From contig JAXDAY010000013.1 in assembly GCA_034679345.1 (NCBI GenBank), positions 1-64,000 on the forward strand: a stretch of DNA of 64,000 nucleotides. The letters are read 5' to 3'. The position numbers and the translations under genes are program-made. Source of the DNA: JAXDAY01 sp034679345 (GTDB taxonomy: Bacteria > Eisenbacteria > RBG-16-71-46 > CAIMUX01 > VGJL01). The first letter of the stretch is position 1. The number at the start of each line of letters is the position of its first letter. This document shows positions 37,643 through 45,854 of the stretch, piece after piece. Below the pieces are notes generated by a model. The model did not search any database. It worked only from the letters and a program-made list of their open reading frames with translations, and was not told where the DNA came from.

Positions 37643-38695
37643 ATGTTCGCATGGAGGATGCCGGCCGTCGTGGGGCTGGCGCTAGCCGTGGCCGGAGCGG
37701 CGGCGGCTCAGGCGCCGGAGGAGGCGAAGAAGGACGAGAAGCGGGTGCTGATCGTCGGCAAGTGGTATCCGAGCATGGAAGCGGGCCTCGGGATCACGCA
37801 GAGCTCCTACTCGGACAACTGGGCCGGCGGAGACAAGGGCTCGATCGTCTGGGCGGCCATCGCCAACGGCGCGCTCGAGAACCAGCTCCACACAAAGGTC
37901 AACTGGAACAACACGCTGAAGCTGGCCTACGGACAGACCCACCAGCAATCGGCCATGGCGGACGGCTCACGCAGGTGGGATCGCCCCGACAAGTCGACCG
38001 ACCTCGTGGACCTCGAGAGCATGGCCCGCTTCACATTGGGGGGATTCGTCGATCCGTTCGCCTCGGTCCGCTTCGAGAGCCAGTTCCAGGACGCATCCGA
38101 TCCGGACGGGCGCGTGCTCGCGCTCAATCCGCTCAAATTCAAGGAGTCGGCCGGCATCGCCCGCAAGTTCATCGATCGCGAGGAGGAGTCCCTCCTGAGC
38201 CGCCTCGGCTTCGCTTTCCGGCAGACCGCGCGCAAGCTCTATGAGAATCCGGCGCCGGATGACGTGACGACGACGGAGACGACGAACGACGGCGGCCTCG
38301 AATGGGTGACCGACTACAAGAAGAAGATCCTGGAGAATCGAGTCGCGTGGACCTCGAAGCTGACGCTCTACCAGCCCGTATTCTACTCGGGCAAGGACGA
38401 GCTCGAGGATCTGCTCCCCTCGGACCTGGAGACCGCGGGTCTCGATTCCGATCTCGCGGATTTCTCGACGGCTCTCGACGTCGACTTCGAGAACCTCTTC
38501 TCCTCTCAGATCACGAAGCTGCTCTCCGTGAACCTGTACACTCGCTGGGTTTACGACAAGTACGACAACAGCATCCTGCCGATCCTCGGAGAGGACGGCG
38601 CCCTGGAGAACGGAGCCGTCCTTCGGCAGGCGGTCCGCAAGTCGGGGCAGTTCAAGCAGACCCTCTCCGTCGGCCTGACGTATCGCTTCTTCTAG
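37643..38695 (+). CDS. DUF3078 outer-membrane barrel-like protein
   Basis: 350 residues. A signal peptide (about 1-22, ending AAAAQA) is followed by a beta-rich protein with alternating hydrophobic residues that ends in ..SVGLTYRFF, the terminal aromatic expected for BAM-dependent outer-membrane insertion. Phrases such as GLGITQSSYSDNWAGGDKGSI and WNNTLKLAYGQ fit the DUF3078 family known mainly from Bacteroidetes and relatives. Function is unknown. ATG at 37643 follows GGGAGGGGAGAG. The gene is alone, bounded by a strong hairpin. Confidence 0.8.
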   Translation: MFAWRMPAVVGLALAVAGAAAAQAPEEAKKDEKRVLIVGKWYPSMEAGLGITQSSYSDNWAGGDKGSIVWAAIANGALENQLHTKVNWNNTLKLAYGQTHQQSAMADGSRRWDRPDKSTDLVDLESMARFTLGGFVDPFASVRFESQFQDASDPDGRVLALNPLKFKESAGIARKFIDREEESLLSRLGFAFRQTARKLYENPAPDDVTTTETTNDGGLEWVTDYKKKILENRVAWTSKLTLYQPVFYSGKDELEDLLPSDLETAGLDSDLADFSTALDVDFENLFSSQITKLLSVNLYTRWVYDKYDNSILPILGEDGALENGAVLRQAVRKSGQFKQTLSVGLTYRFF

Positions 38696-38710
38696 GGCCG
38701 CAATGCAGAC

Positions 38711-38743
38711 GCCCGGGAACGCGGGGATCCCGCGCTCCCGGGC
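38711..38743. terminator. Strong bidirectional hairpin between converging genes
   Basis: An 8-bp stem GCCCGGGA/TCCCGGGC plus an inner 6-bp stem CGCGGG/CCCGCG around a 3-nt loop. It lies 15 bp after the DUF3078 stop and 22 bp after the stop of the HMA-like gene on the other strand. Confidence 0.62.
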
Positions 38744-38765
38744 GAAGCCTCCAGCCCCGCAGGGT

Positions 38766-39188
38766 CTACTTCTTCTGCGACGCCTTCGCCCCCGGGCAGC
38801 TCTTCGCGCTCGGGCACTTCCCGCAATCGCTTCCCGCAGCCTTGGGATCGGCAGGAACGACCTTCTCCAGGCGAACGTCCTTCGCCACGGCCGAGAGCGC
38901 CTTGAGGATCTCCTCCGGGTTCGTCTTCTTCGGCTCGAAGGTCACATGAAAGCTCCCCGATGCCTTGTCCACCTGGGCGAGCACGATACCAGGATTCGAA
39001 TCGAGCGCCTTGACCAGGTCCCGCAGCAGAGTCCCCTCCATCAGCTTCGGCACCTGGAAGACTGCCGTCTCCTGCCCCGTGCGCTCCACTTTCTTCACCT
39101 TCGGCGTCTCCCCCGAGTGGACGACCGTCGCCGCGGCCGCGGCGAGGACGAGGAGCAGTAGAATCGAGCGACTACGAATTCGGATCAT
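38766..39188 (-). CDS. Exported HMA-fold-like protein with C-terminal Cys cluster
   Basis: 140 residues. A signal peptide or anchor (about 8-25) is followed by a ferredoxin-like beta-alpha-beta domain (about 35-105). The domain resembles heavy-metal-associated (HMA) domains but has no CxxC. The tail after about 118 has Cys122, Cys125 and Cys131 (DCGKCPSAKSC), a possible metal site. ATG at 39188 has GGAGG at 8 nt. It is the third gene of a minus-strand set with a membrane 4Fe-4S protein and another HMA-like protein. Metal handling or periplasmic redox is inferred from these Cys and the neighbours. Confidence 0.65.
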   Translation of the reverse strand: MIRIRSRSILLLLVLAAAAATVVHSGETPKVKKVERTGQETAVFQVPKLMEGTLLRDLVKALDSNPGIVLAQVDKASGSFHVTFEPKKTNPEEILKALSAVAKDVRLEKVVPADPKAAGSDCGKCPSAKSCPGAKASQKK

Positions 39189-39235
39189 GGCGTCAACCTC
39201 CATCCAATCGAAACGGCGGAACGAGCGTTCGTCAT

Positions 39236-39637
39236 CTATCGAATCGCGTCCTTCCCATCGATGGAGAGGACGCTGAACTGGTCGAATCGGATCTCCCCCG
39301 ATTCCTCGTCGAAGACGGGCGCCTCGATCGCCTCGCGGATCGCAGCCGGGCCGACGCGCGCGGGATCGAAGTCGATGCGCGCCTCGTTGCGCGAGGCATA
39401 GCAGACGCAGCGCGCGACTCCCGCGACCCCGGCGAGCTGCCGCGTCAACGTTCGAGCCGTGTCGACGCAGCGCAGGCCCTCCACCCGCATCACGACCGTC
39501 TCCACCGGCGCCCGGAGATCCCGTCCGGCGGGATACTCCTCGGTCCAGCTCGGCGCGGCAAAGATCCGCGCCGAGAAGACTCCGAGCAGCGCCGCGGCGA
39601 GGATGGCCAAGGGAATGGCGAGCCAGGGCGCCCTCAT
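39236..39637 (-). CDS. Membrane-anchored single-Cys HMA-like protein
   Basis: 133 residues: an N-terminal membrane anchor (about 4-24), then a heavy-metal-associated-like fold (about 45-115). The loop reads MRVEGLRCVDTARTL, so the first Cys (57) of the usual GMTCxxC is kept while the second is Thr60. A further pair, Cys77 and Cys79, lies in VARCVCYAS near the next strand, and EARIDFDP follows as in true HMA domains. Its ATG overlaps the stop of the upstream 4Fe-4S gene (ATGA). The binding site is therefore not the usual one. A single thiol plus CxC could bind metal or take part in disulfide chemistry. Confidence 0.68.
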   Translation of the reverse strand: MRAPWLAIPLAILAAALLGVFSARIFAAPSWTEEYPAGRDLRAPVETVVMRVEGLRCVDTARTLTRQLAGVAGVARCVCYASRNEARIDFDPARVGPAAIREAIEAPVFDEESGEIRFDQFSVLSIDGKDAIR

Positions 39638-40506
39638 CGTTCCACCCCGCGAACCCTTAGCTCGAGCGCGGCGCCGGCAGGGCAGCTTCCGACGCACTCG
39701 AGACAGAGGGTGCACTCCCCCGACCGAATCTCCCGCGCGCGCGAGACCTCGATTCCGTGGGGGCAAGTCGCGTCGCAGGAACCGCACGCGGTGCAATGCT
39801 CCGCTGCCCGGCGGAGGCGTAGGACAGCGAGCCTCGAGAATGGCCACAGCACGATCCCGAGCGGGCAGAGATAACGGCACCACGCCATCGGAACGACGGC
39901 GGCCGCGGCGAGGACCACCGCGAGGACCGCGTAGCTCCAGAGCCGGACATCGTGTCCATGGAAGCTGAAGAGGACGTAATAGGGATCGAAGCCGCGGAAG
40001 ATCAGCTCTCCCGTCCTGTATGTGAAATAGAGGATGAGCACGAGCATCGGGAGTCGCAGCCACCGGAGGCGCGAGTCGATCCGCCTCGGCGGTTCGATGA
40101 GGCCGGCGTGGGAACCGCGCCGCAAGCGGCCGGCGAGCGAGCCGATCCATTCGCTGACAGTTCCGAACGGGCAGATCCACGAGCAAAACGACTTTCGGGC
40201 GACGAGGGTCAGACCCAGCAGCGCGAGGAAGAGCGAAAGGTTCCTCTCCCCGGTGACGCAGCTGAAGCTGCGCTGCGTCACGAACGACCAGGCGGCCTCC
40301 AGCCCCCCGAACGGGCAGTAGGTCTCGATGCTGGTGAGACTGAGCCCTCGGGCAAGCCGGTAGCCGGTCACGGCCACGGCGATGACGACGACAAGCTGGA
40401 AGAGCTTGCGTAGCAATAAGATCGCCGATATCCCCCCGATCCCTCCGCGCGTGGATCGACCGGCTCGGGAAGGCGTCTGTGAGATGGACTGGGATGCGCG
40501 GCGCAT
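39634..40506 (-). CDS. Polytopic 4Fe-4S membrane protein (NapH/NosR/CcoG-like)
   Basis: 290 residues with about five membrane helices and the Fe4_S4-type motifs CSWICPFG and CRYLCPLG. Two 2[4Fe-4S] ferredoxin-like clusters near the C terminus (CTACGSCDATCPHG and CTLCLECVGSCPAG) lie on what should be the cytoplasmic side. Families with this layout pass electrons from quinol or cytosolic donors across the inner membrane. Here the coupled partners are two HMA-like proteins, not nap, nos or cco genes. The ATG coincides with the predicted transcription start (see promoter), so the message may be leaderless, or translation may start further in. Confidence 0.8.
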   Translation of the reverse strand: MRRASQSISQTPSRAGRSTRGGIGGISAILLLRKLFQLVVVIAVAVTGYRLARGLSLTSIETYCPFGGLEAAWSFVTQRSFSCVTGERNLSLFLALLGLTLVARKSFCSWICPFGTVSEWIGSLAGRLRRGSHAGLIEPPRRIDSRLRWLRLPMLVLILYFTYRTGELIFRGFDPYYVLFSFHGHDVRLWSYAVLAVVLAAAAVVPMAWCRYLCPLGIVLWPFSRLAVLRLRRAAEHCTACGSCDATCPHGIEVSRAREIRSGECTLCLECVGSCPAGAALELRVRGVER

Positions 40507-40512
40507 CTGTGT

Positions 40513-40541
40513 AGTTTATCGGTTCGCGGAGCCCTGTTCAA
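40513..40541 (-). promoter_or_regulatory. Promoter of the 4Fe-4S/HMA set (TTGAAC-N17-TAAACT)
   Basis: Minus-strand hexamers TTGAAC (40536-40541) and TAAACT (40513-40518) with a 17-nt spacer. The -10 ends only 6 bp before the annotated ATG at 40506. The -35 overlaps the stop codon of the upstream CHAT gene, so this set has its own promoter. Confidence 0.5.
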
Positions 40542-43456
40542 TGCGTCCGGGCGGGGCCGCGCGATCGTGGCGTAGGCGGCTTCGCCAGACCCCCGACCAC
40601 GCAGAAGCCGGCCCACTCCCAGGGATGGCGGGAGTTCTGGAGCCGCACTCGCCTCGCATGCCCAAGCGCCGTGATCGGATCGCTCCCCGAAGAGAGGGCG
40701 CGATAGAACTCCTCCATCAGCCCAAGCGTCGGGGCTTCGTGAATGGGCCACAAGGGCGCCACCACCGTGGAAGCCCCGGCGAGCAGGAATCCCCGGCCGA
40801 TCCCGATCCACTCCTCCGCCGCGGGAGCAGCGCTGCCGCCTGAGGAACAGGCGCTCAGCACGATGATCGAGCCCGAGAAGCGCTGTCCTGCCAGATCATG
40901 AACGAAGAGCGGGCCATCGGCGAGTTCGATCGACGAGAACGCCGGGTTGTCCTCCCGCAGCGAGCCGTGGGTCGCGAGGTGCACGATCGCCGCCCCGATC
41001 CCTGAGGCGCGCAAGGCGGCCGCCGTCGGGCGGAGATCACGCTCCGCCCGCCCCCGGCCCAAGATGCGCGCGATGCGATCGGTTTCCCGGGCCACCCCGG
41101 GAAGCTCCGGGGCCGGCAAGCCGGCGATCCACGCGCGGCCCTCGGACACGGCGGGAGGATCCGGCATCGCCAGCCACGCTTTCGCGCCGGGCACGACGCC
41201 GAGCTCGCAGATCTCCGCGAGATACCTCCCGGAGGCGCGCAGCGCGTGAAACGGAATCCGGTGAAGCGGTCCGTGAGGGGAAACGAGCCATCGAGTCCCG
41301 GGAGTAAAGCCCATCGAGGCGACCGGATCCCACAACCAACCTCCGGCATCGTCGAGCAGCCCATTCGTGGTCCTGCACAACCCGGGAAGACTCGACCGAT
41401 CCCCCGCCAGCGCCGCGTCCATCGCGGCGGCCGACCACTGGAAGTCGAGCCGGTCCGCGAGCGCCGCCGTCATCGTGCGAGCGCGGGGGTCCAGTCTTCG
41501 CCAATCCGCGCGTCCCTCCGAGACGGCGAAGACAAGAGAGGCGCCTGGCGCCAGGTGATAGCTCAGGAATCCCCAACCCGGGGGGAGCTTGCGAGCGACC
41601 GTCTCGATGCGGATATCCTCGTCGTCGATCTCCCCCGGCTCTCCTGCGGCGCCCACGCGCCCCTCCCCCGCCTCGCGAAGCGCCTTCGCCCAGCCGGCCT
41701 CCGCATCGATGAGCCTTCTGCGCACGGCGAGAGCGTGCGGCCTGCGGGCGGGCCCCTCGAGCTCGAGTCGGGAGAGGCGCGCGTGAAGCCAGGAAAGCCT
41801 TCGCCTCAATCCCGGAAGACCCTCCTCATCCGCGGCAGGGACGCGCCGCTCAGAGGAAGCATCGAGGAATCGTGATGGAGATCGCAGACGGTCGCGAAGC
41901 GACTGCTCCCGCGAGCGCTCCATCCAGGCAAACAACCGTTCCGCCGACGGCCGCGGCCGGTCGAGCTCCATCCCGATCAGCCGGTCGTAGAGGTGCCCCT
42001 TGTCGCCCAGGAACGCGATCTTCGAGTCCTCCGTCGGGATGCGAATCCGCAGATCGTCCAGGCGGCGGACGCCGCGAAGGTAGCTCCGGCGCGCATCGGC
42101 CTTCCTGCCGGCCATCTCCTGGGCCTCGCCGAGCACGATCACTGCCTGCAACGAGACAAGCGGGTAGATCCGCCGCGGGATCTTCCCCAGGAGAGGCGTC
42201 AGCAGCTCGATCGACCGCCCCGGATTGCCCGCCTCGTTCTCCATGCGAGCCACGAGCACCGCGGCCGCGCTCTCCCATCGCAGGAGCCCTTCCTCCTGGA
42301 AGCGCCGGACGACGGAGCGCGCGAGCTCCAGCGCCTCCTTCCGCCGTCCGCGGCGACGCAGGGCCTCCGCGCGGAGGAGATCCGATACCGCGACCCGGCT
42401 GGCGTTCTTCTCCCGGACGAAGATCCTCCTCGCCCGTGCGAGCTCCGTGAGCGATTCCTTCAACTCGCCGATCTCGAGGCGGGAGATCGCGGCTTGCGCC
42501 CGAGCGAGCGCGGTGTCCAGAGCGAGCCCCGTCTCGACGAAGAGGGGAACCGCCTCGACCGCAAGCTCACCCGCCTCCTTCGAGAGGTTCAACTGCTGGT
42601 AGATCTCCGCGCGGTTGAGAAGGCAGGAGGCCAAGTATGCTGGATGGCCGGACTGGCGGAAGTAGCGCGCCGCCTCGGCGAGCTGGGCGAGCGCTTGGTC
42701 GAACTCGCCCCGCTGGGAGCGAACGACCGCCATGTTCATCCGCGTCTGAGCGAGCAGGAGCTCCTGCCCGCGCTTCTCGCACTCCCGCTCCAGGCTCGCG
42801 AACAGCTCCAGCGACTCGTCGTCCCGGTCGAGCTGGCTCAAGACGACACCGCGATTGACGTCGAGGGCAAGAACCGTCGCGTCGCGCTCGGCCGAGCGGG
42901 CGAAGATCGCGGCGGCGCGGTCGTACTCCTCCAGGGCGCGCGCATGCTGCTCGCGCTGGAAGTGCACGCTGCCGAGGTTCATCGCAAGCTTCGCGAGGTA
43001 GGTGTCATCCCGGGCCGCTTCGAGATGACGCCTCGCCTGGCGCGCGGCCAAGCCCGCGTCCCTGTAACGGCCGAGCATCGCCAGAAGGTGGGTCCGGGCC
43101 ACGAGGATCTGCCCCAGAAGCCCGGTCGCCTTCGTCCGGCGCGCGGCATCGACTGCGCGCGCGTAGAAAGACTCCGATTGGGCCATTCTTCCGGAGAACA
43201 GAAGAGCCTCCGCTTGGGCCCGATGGGCCCAAGCGAGCGCGAGGGGATCGCCGCTCATCTCGGCCCAGCCGGCGGCGCACCGCGCGATCCTGAGGGCGCG
43301 CGGCGGATCCGAATGGAAGTGGCGGGCCGCCTCGTTACGGAGGGATTCAGCGACTTCCGAGGGCGGCCCAAAGCCCCCCTCTTCAAATCTACGGCGCAGC
43401 TCGGCCGTCGAGAGGTCGATGAGCGTGTCCGGATGCGTCTCGCTTCTGCGGCTCAC
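40538..43456 (-). CDS. TPR-CHAT (caspase-like) protein
   Basis: 972 residues. The N-terminal two-thirds (about 15-560) is an array of tetratricopeptide-type helical repeats. Phrases are ARALEEYDRAAAIFARSAE, QLAEAARYFRQSGHPAYLA and RRKEALELARSVVRRFQEEG. The C-terminal CHAT peptidase domain (about 660-955) has the catalytic His830 in HLATHGSL and Cys870 in VLSACSSGG, so the protease is probably active. CHAT proteases of this type act in signalling and regulated cell death. The GTG start at 43456 overlaps the stop of the zinc-finger-like gene (GTGA), so the two are translationally coupled. No signal peptide is seen. The frame continues to 43513, but that adds only shadow sequence. Confidence 0.88.
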   Translation of the reverse strand: MSRRSETHPDTLIDLSTAELRRRFEEGGFGPPSEVAESLRNEAARHFHSDPPRALRIARCAAGWAEMSGDPLALAWAHRAQAEALLFSGRMAQSESFYARAVDAARRTKATGLLGQILVARTHLLAMLGRYRDAGLAARQARRHLEAARDDTYLAKLAMNLGSVHFQREQHARALEEYDRAAAIFARSAERDATVLALDVNRGVVLSQLDRDDESLELFASLERECEKRGQELLLAQTRMNMAVVRSQRGEFDQALAQLAEAARYFRQSGHPAYLASCLLNRAEIYQQLNLSKEAGELAVEAVPLFVETGLALDTALARAQAAISRLEIGELKESLTELARARRIFVREKNASRVAVSDLLRAEALRRRGRRKEALELARSVVRRFQEEGLLRWESAAAVLVARMENEAGNPGRSIELLTPLLGKIPRRIYPLVSLQAVIVLGEAQEMAGRKADARRSYLRGVRRLDDLRIRIPTEDSKIAFLGDKGHLYDRLIGMELDRPRPSAERLFAWMERSREQSLRDRLRSPSRFLDASSERRVPAADEEGLPGLRRRLSWLHARLSRLELEGPARRPHALAVRRRLIDAEAGWAKALREAGEGRVGAAGEPGEIDDEDIRIETVARKLPPGWGFLSYHLAPGASLVFAVSEGRADWRRLDPRARTMTAALADRLDFQWSAAAMDAALAGDRSSLPGLCRTTNGLLDDAGGWLWDPVASMGFTPGTRWLVSPHGPLHRIPFHALRASGRYLAEICELGVVPGAKAWLAMPDPPAVSEGRAWIAGLPAPELPGVARETDRIARILGRGRAERDLRPTAAALRASGIGAAIVHLATHGSLREDNPAFSSIELADGPLFVHDLAGQRFSGSIIVLSACSSGGSAAPAAEEWIGIGRGFLLAGASTVVAPLWPIHEAPTLGLMEEFYRALSSGSDPITALGHARRVRLQNSRHPWEWAGFCVVGGLAKPPTPRSRGPARTH

Positions 43457-44109
43457 ATCGACGCGTTCGTTTCCAACTCCATAGGACCGGCGCGGAAAGC
43501 GATGCCTCCGCACTCGATCCTGAGCTCGACCGTCTTTCCCCGGACGCCGGTCAACCGGAACTCCCCCGTCGGGAGCGCTTCCGCGCGCGCTGCCCGGCCG
43601 CCCTTGAGCAGACGCACCCGCAATCGCGAGAGATCGAGCTCTTCAGACGACGGCACAAGTTGCCCGATCAAGTCGTGGGTCCCGGGCTTCGCGGTCCGGA
43701 CCTGCAAGTGGAGGATCGCGGAGGCGTCCTCATAGATGATTCTCCGGCCCGTCCCGGCCGGTCCCCGAACCCCTGCCAACGCGGGAGTCAGGAGCGTGTC
43801 AAGGCGCAACGCCATCACGATCTCCCGGGCCTTTTGGACCAGACCGGCCGGCGCCCGGCCGCCCTCCAGCGCGCTTTCAGAAGAAGCCGAACGGATCCTC
43901 CGCAACGCGCCCTGGATCCACTCCTCCGGAACAGCATCCATAGGGGGGGTCGTGAGCGAGGCAAGAAGCTCCCGGTATTGCCGCAATCGCTCCTCGCACC
44001 TGCGGCATCCCCCGTCGAGGTGGGCGGCCACTCTGGAAGCGGCCGATCCCGCCCCGCCTTCACAGACGTCAAGAAGCTCCGAGTCCGCCGGATGTCCACG
44101 CATCTTCAT
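43453..44109 (-). CDS. Zinc-finger-like (anti-sigma-type) soluble protein
   Basis: 218 residues. Near the N terminus, HLDGGCRRCEERLRQYREL gives His30, Cys35 and Cys38, close to the H-x3-C-x2-C of zf-HC2 anti-sigma factors but with one extra spacer residue. Unlike most such proteins it has no membrane helix. The C-terminal part (about 125-218) is beta-rich and of unknown fold. ATG at 44109 follows GGGGAGTAGGA. It is coupled to the TPR-CHAT gene. The upstream position where an ECF sigma gene would be expected holds only a short remnant. It may regulate or deliver signals to the CHAT protein. The longer open frame through the tRNA is spurious. Confidence 0.65.
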   Translation of the reverse strand: MKMRGHPADSELLDVCEGGAGSAASRVAAHLDGGCRRCEERLRQYRELLASLTTPPMDAVPEEWIQGALRRIRSASSESALEGGRAPAGLVQKAREIVMALRLDTLLTPALAGVRGPAGTGRRIIYEDASAILHLQVRTAKPGTHDLIGQLVPSSEELDLSRLRVRLLKGGRAARAEALPTGEFRLTGVRGKTVELRIECGGIAFRAGPMELETNASM

Positions 44110-44143
44110 TCCTACTCCCCGGAGCGGCGCCCGCATCGGGCGT

Positions 44144-44191
44144 CCCGATCTCCTTGAACGAGAGGTCGGCGGTCCGGCGGATTTGATACGC
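44144..44191 (-). pseudogene. Possible remnant of an ECF sigma factor (region 4)
   Basis: In a frame not used by any gene, this stretch translates as AYQIRRTADLSFKEIG. The part RRTADLSFKEI is what sigma-70 ECF factors show at the start of the region 4.2 helix-turn-helix (typical ..LR.TADLSFKEIAE..). What follows (TPDAGAAPGSR) no longer fits the family, and no region 2 is found upstream, where tRNA-Asp lies. The order sigma, anti-sigma-like, CHAT would be natural. The match is short and could be chance. Confidence 0.25.
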
Positions 44192-44282
44192 CCCGTCCGG
44201 ACCGATCGCGCGCGGCTCCGGTCCGCCGGGCGGCTGCGGATCCCGCTGGAACGAAGACAGGGCATTGCTGCCCCGTGAGGAA

Positions 44283-44360
44283 TGGCGGGGTCGACGGGGT
44301 TCGAACCCGCGACCTCTGGCTTGACAGGCCAGCGTTCTAACCGAACTGAACTACGACCCC
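44283..44360 (-). tRNA. tRNA-Asp (anticodon GTC)
   Basis: Acceptor stem GGGGTCG pairs with CGACCCC. The anticodon arm CTGGCCTGTCAAGCCAG carries GTC, the T-arm is CGGGTTCGAACCCCG, the discriminator is G and CCA is encoded (44283-44285). The 78 nt fold into a full cloverleaf. Confidence 0.96.
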
Positions 44361-44400
44361 GCGTGAGCATGTTCCGCCGATGGGGCGGAATCGAAGCTGT

Positions 44401-44430
44401 AGCCTAGCCAACCCGGTGGGAGGGTGTCAA
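44401..44430 (-). promoter_or_regulatory. Promoter for tRNA-Asp (TTGACA-N18-TAGGCT)
   Basis: A perfect -35 TTGACA (44425-44430) and -10 TAGGCT (44401-44406), 18-nt spacer, about 40 bp upstream of the mature tRNA. The -35 overlaps the nagZ stop codon. Read-through into the zinc-finger/CHAT pair is possible, since no separate promoter is seen for it. Confidence 0.6.
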
Positions 44431-45854
44431 TCCGAGAGTGGCTCCTCCTCGGCCCACGCCCTCCGCAGGGCCTCGATCTCGATCTCCCCGAAACCGAGGC
44501 ATTCCGCGCGCCAGATTCCCCAGCGAGTCGCCGAGACCGGCCCGTCGAGCAGATAGGCCACCGCATCGAGCCGGCCGGCATGCTTGCCGGCGACCCGCTC
44601 CCCTGGATCGTCTTGTGCGCCGCGGTGGATCACGCCCAGGAGGACCGGACCTTCCGATCCAGCCGCGCGAATCGCCCGGAGCGGTTGACCGGGATCTCCG
44701 GCGGCATATCGGATGACGCGGCCGAGCCAGCGCATGCCGGAAGGACGGGATCCAGGCTTCGGCGCCGCCACCTCCCCATAGGCGCCCCACTCCTCCGGGA
44801 GGAGCCAGGTCCACTCTCCCCGCGCGATCGGCCGGCGCTCGATGATCCGCAGGGCGGCTCGCGCGATCGTTTCGAGCGACTCCGCCGCGACCGGCTCGGG
44901 GATCGGTGGGCGGATCAGCGCAGGCGGCCACGGGACGAGAGATGGTTCGTCCCGGCGGGGACCGGTCCGCGCGACGGCGAGGGCCGCATCGACGTCGGCG
45001 CCGAAGAGAATGAAGTCGCTGCCAGCCCTCGAGGCGAGCTCGGCCCGTTCGGGGGCGTCGCCCCACGCGCGAAGAGCCCCCATGTCGAGAGAATCCGTGA
45101 AGACGGGCCCCAGGCCCCGCGGCCGCTGCGAGAGGACCTCGGGATCGAGAGATGCGGGCAAGCGGCGTCCGGCCAGGAGAAGATGGGCGGTCATGATGCC
45201 GGGGGCAGGCCCGTCCGCAGTTCGCCATGAGGCCGCGATCGCGCGGTAGGGGCGCAGGTGCGGCTCCATCGGCGTCGCCGCGTCGATCCGGGGCAGAGCG
45301 CGATGCGTGTCCAGCGCTGTTGCGCCGTGGCCGGGATAGTGCTTCAGGCACCCCAGCGCCCCCGCAGAGGAGAGGCCGCGCGACCAGGCGAGCGCGAGCG
45401 ACGCCACGCGATCGGGATCGGAGCCGAAGCATCGCGTTCCCAGCACCGGGCTCGCGGGTCCCGGATCGAGGTCGACCAGAGGGGCCAGGGTCGCATCGAG
45501 CCCGACGCGACGGAGACGTCTCCCGACCTCCCGGCCGTGCGCGTATGCGAGCGCGTGGTCTCCCGTCCGCCCGATCGCGCGCGGGGACGGAAGCCGGGGC
45601 CAGGCTCCGACGCCTGCCTCGACGACGCCGCAGAGCTGCTGGATCAGTCCGCCCTCCTCATCGATCACGAAGAGCGGAGCGACATCCGGGGGCCAGAGAG
45701 AGCGAAGCCGGTCCATCCGCGCGGAGATCTCGCCCGCATCGCCCCGCAGTCCGTCCCGGAACCATAGCAGCCCCGCGATCCTTCCTGCGCGGATCGCCTC
45801 CGTCAGAGCCGGCGACGGTTCGCGCTCGCGGATGCCGACGATCAGTCCGGCCAT
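44427..45854 (-). CDS. nagZ: Beta-N-acetylhexosaminidase (GH3, NagZ-type)
   Basis: Retaining glycosidase that removes N-acetylglucosamine from muropeptides during wall recycling. GH3/NagZ motifs are seen: FVIDEEGGLIQQL, CLKHYPGHGATALDTH (with the loop His/Asp used as acid-base in NagZ) and FTDSLDMGAL with the nucleophile Asp. The catalytic domain spans about 1-300. About 150 extra C-terminal residues form an alpha/beta region, a two-domain form longer than E. coli NagZ (341). No signal peptide is seen. ATG at 45854 overlaps the SpoIID gene by 13 bp, so the two wall genes are likely co-translated. Confidence 0.88.
   Translation of the reverse strand: MAGLIVGIREREPSPALTEAIRAGRIAGLLWFRDGLRGDAGEISARMDRLRSLWPPDVAPLFVIDEEGGLIQQLCGVVEAGVGAWPRLPSPRAIGRTGDHALAYAHGREVGRRLRRVGLDATLAPLVDLDPGPASPVLGTRCFGSDPDRVASLALAWSRGLSSAGALGCLKHYPGHGATALDTHRALPRIDAATPMEPHLRPYRAIAASWRTADGPAPGIMTAHLLLAGRRLPASLDPEVLSQRPRGLGPVFTDSLDMGALRAWGDAPERAELASRAGSDFILFGADVDAALAVARTGPRRDEPSLVPWPPALIRPPIPEPVAAESLETIARAALRIIERRPIARGEWTWLLPEEWGAYGEVAAPKPGSRPSGMRWLGRVIRYAAGDPGQPLRAIRAAGSEGPVLLGVIHRGAQDDPGERVAGKHAGRLDAVAYLLDGPVSATRWGIWRAECLGFGEIEIEALRRAWAEEEPLSD

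Noticed and set aside
43453..44370. A 305-codon minus-strand open frame starting upstream of the zinc-finger-like gene
   Set aside because: Its first part is the translation of tRNA-Asp (LERWPVKPEVAGSNPV), a well-known artefact. The real start is ATG 44109 with a ribosome site.
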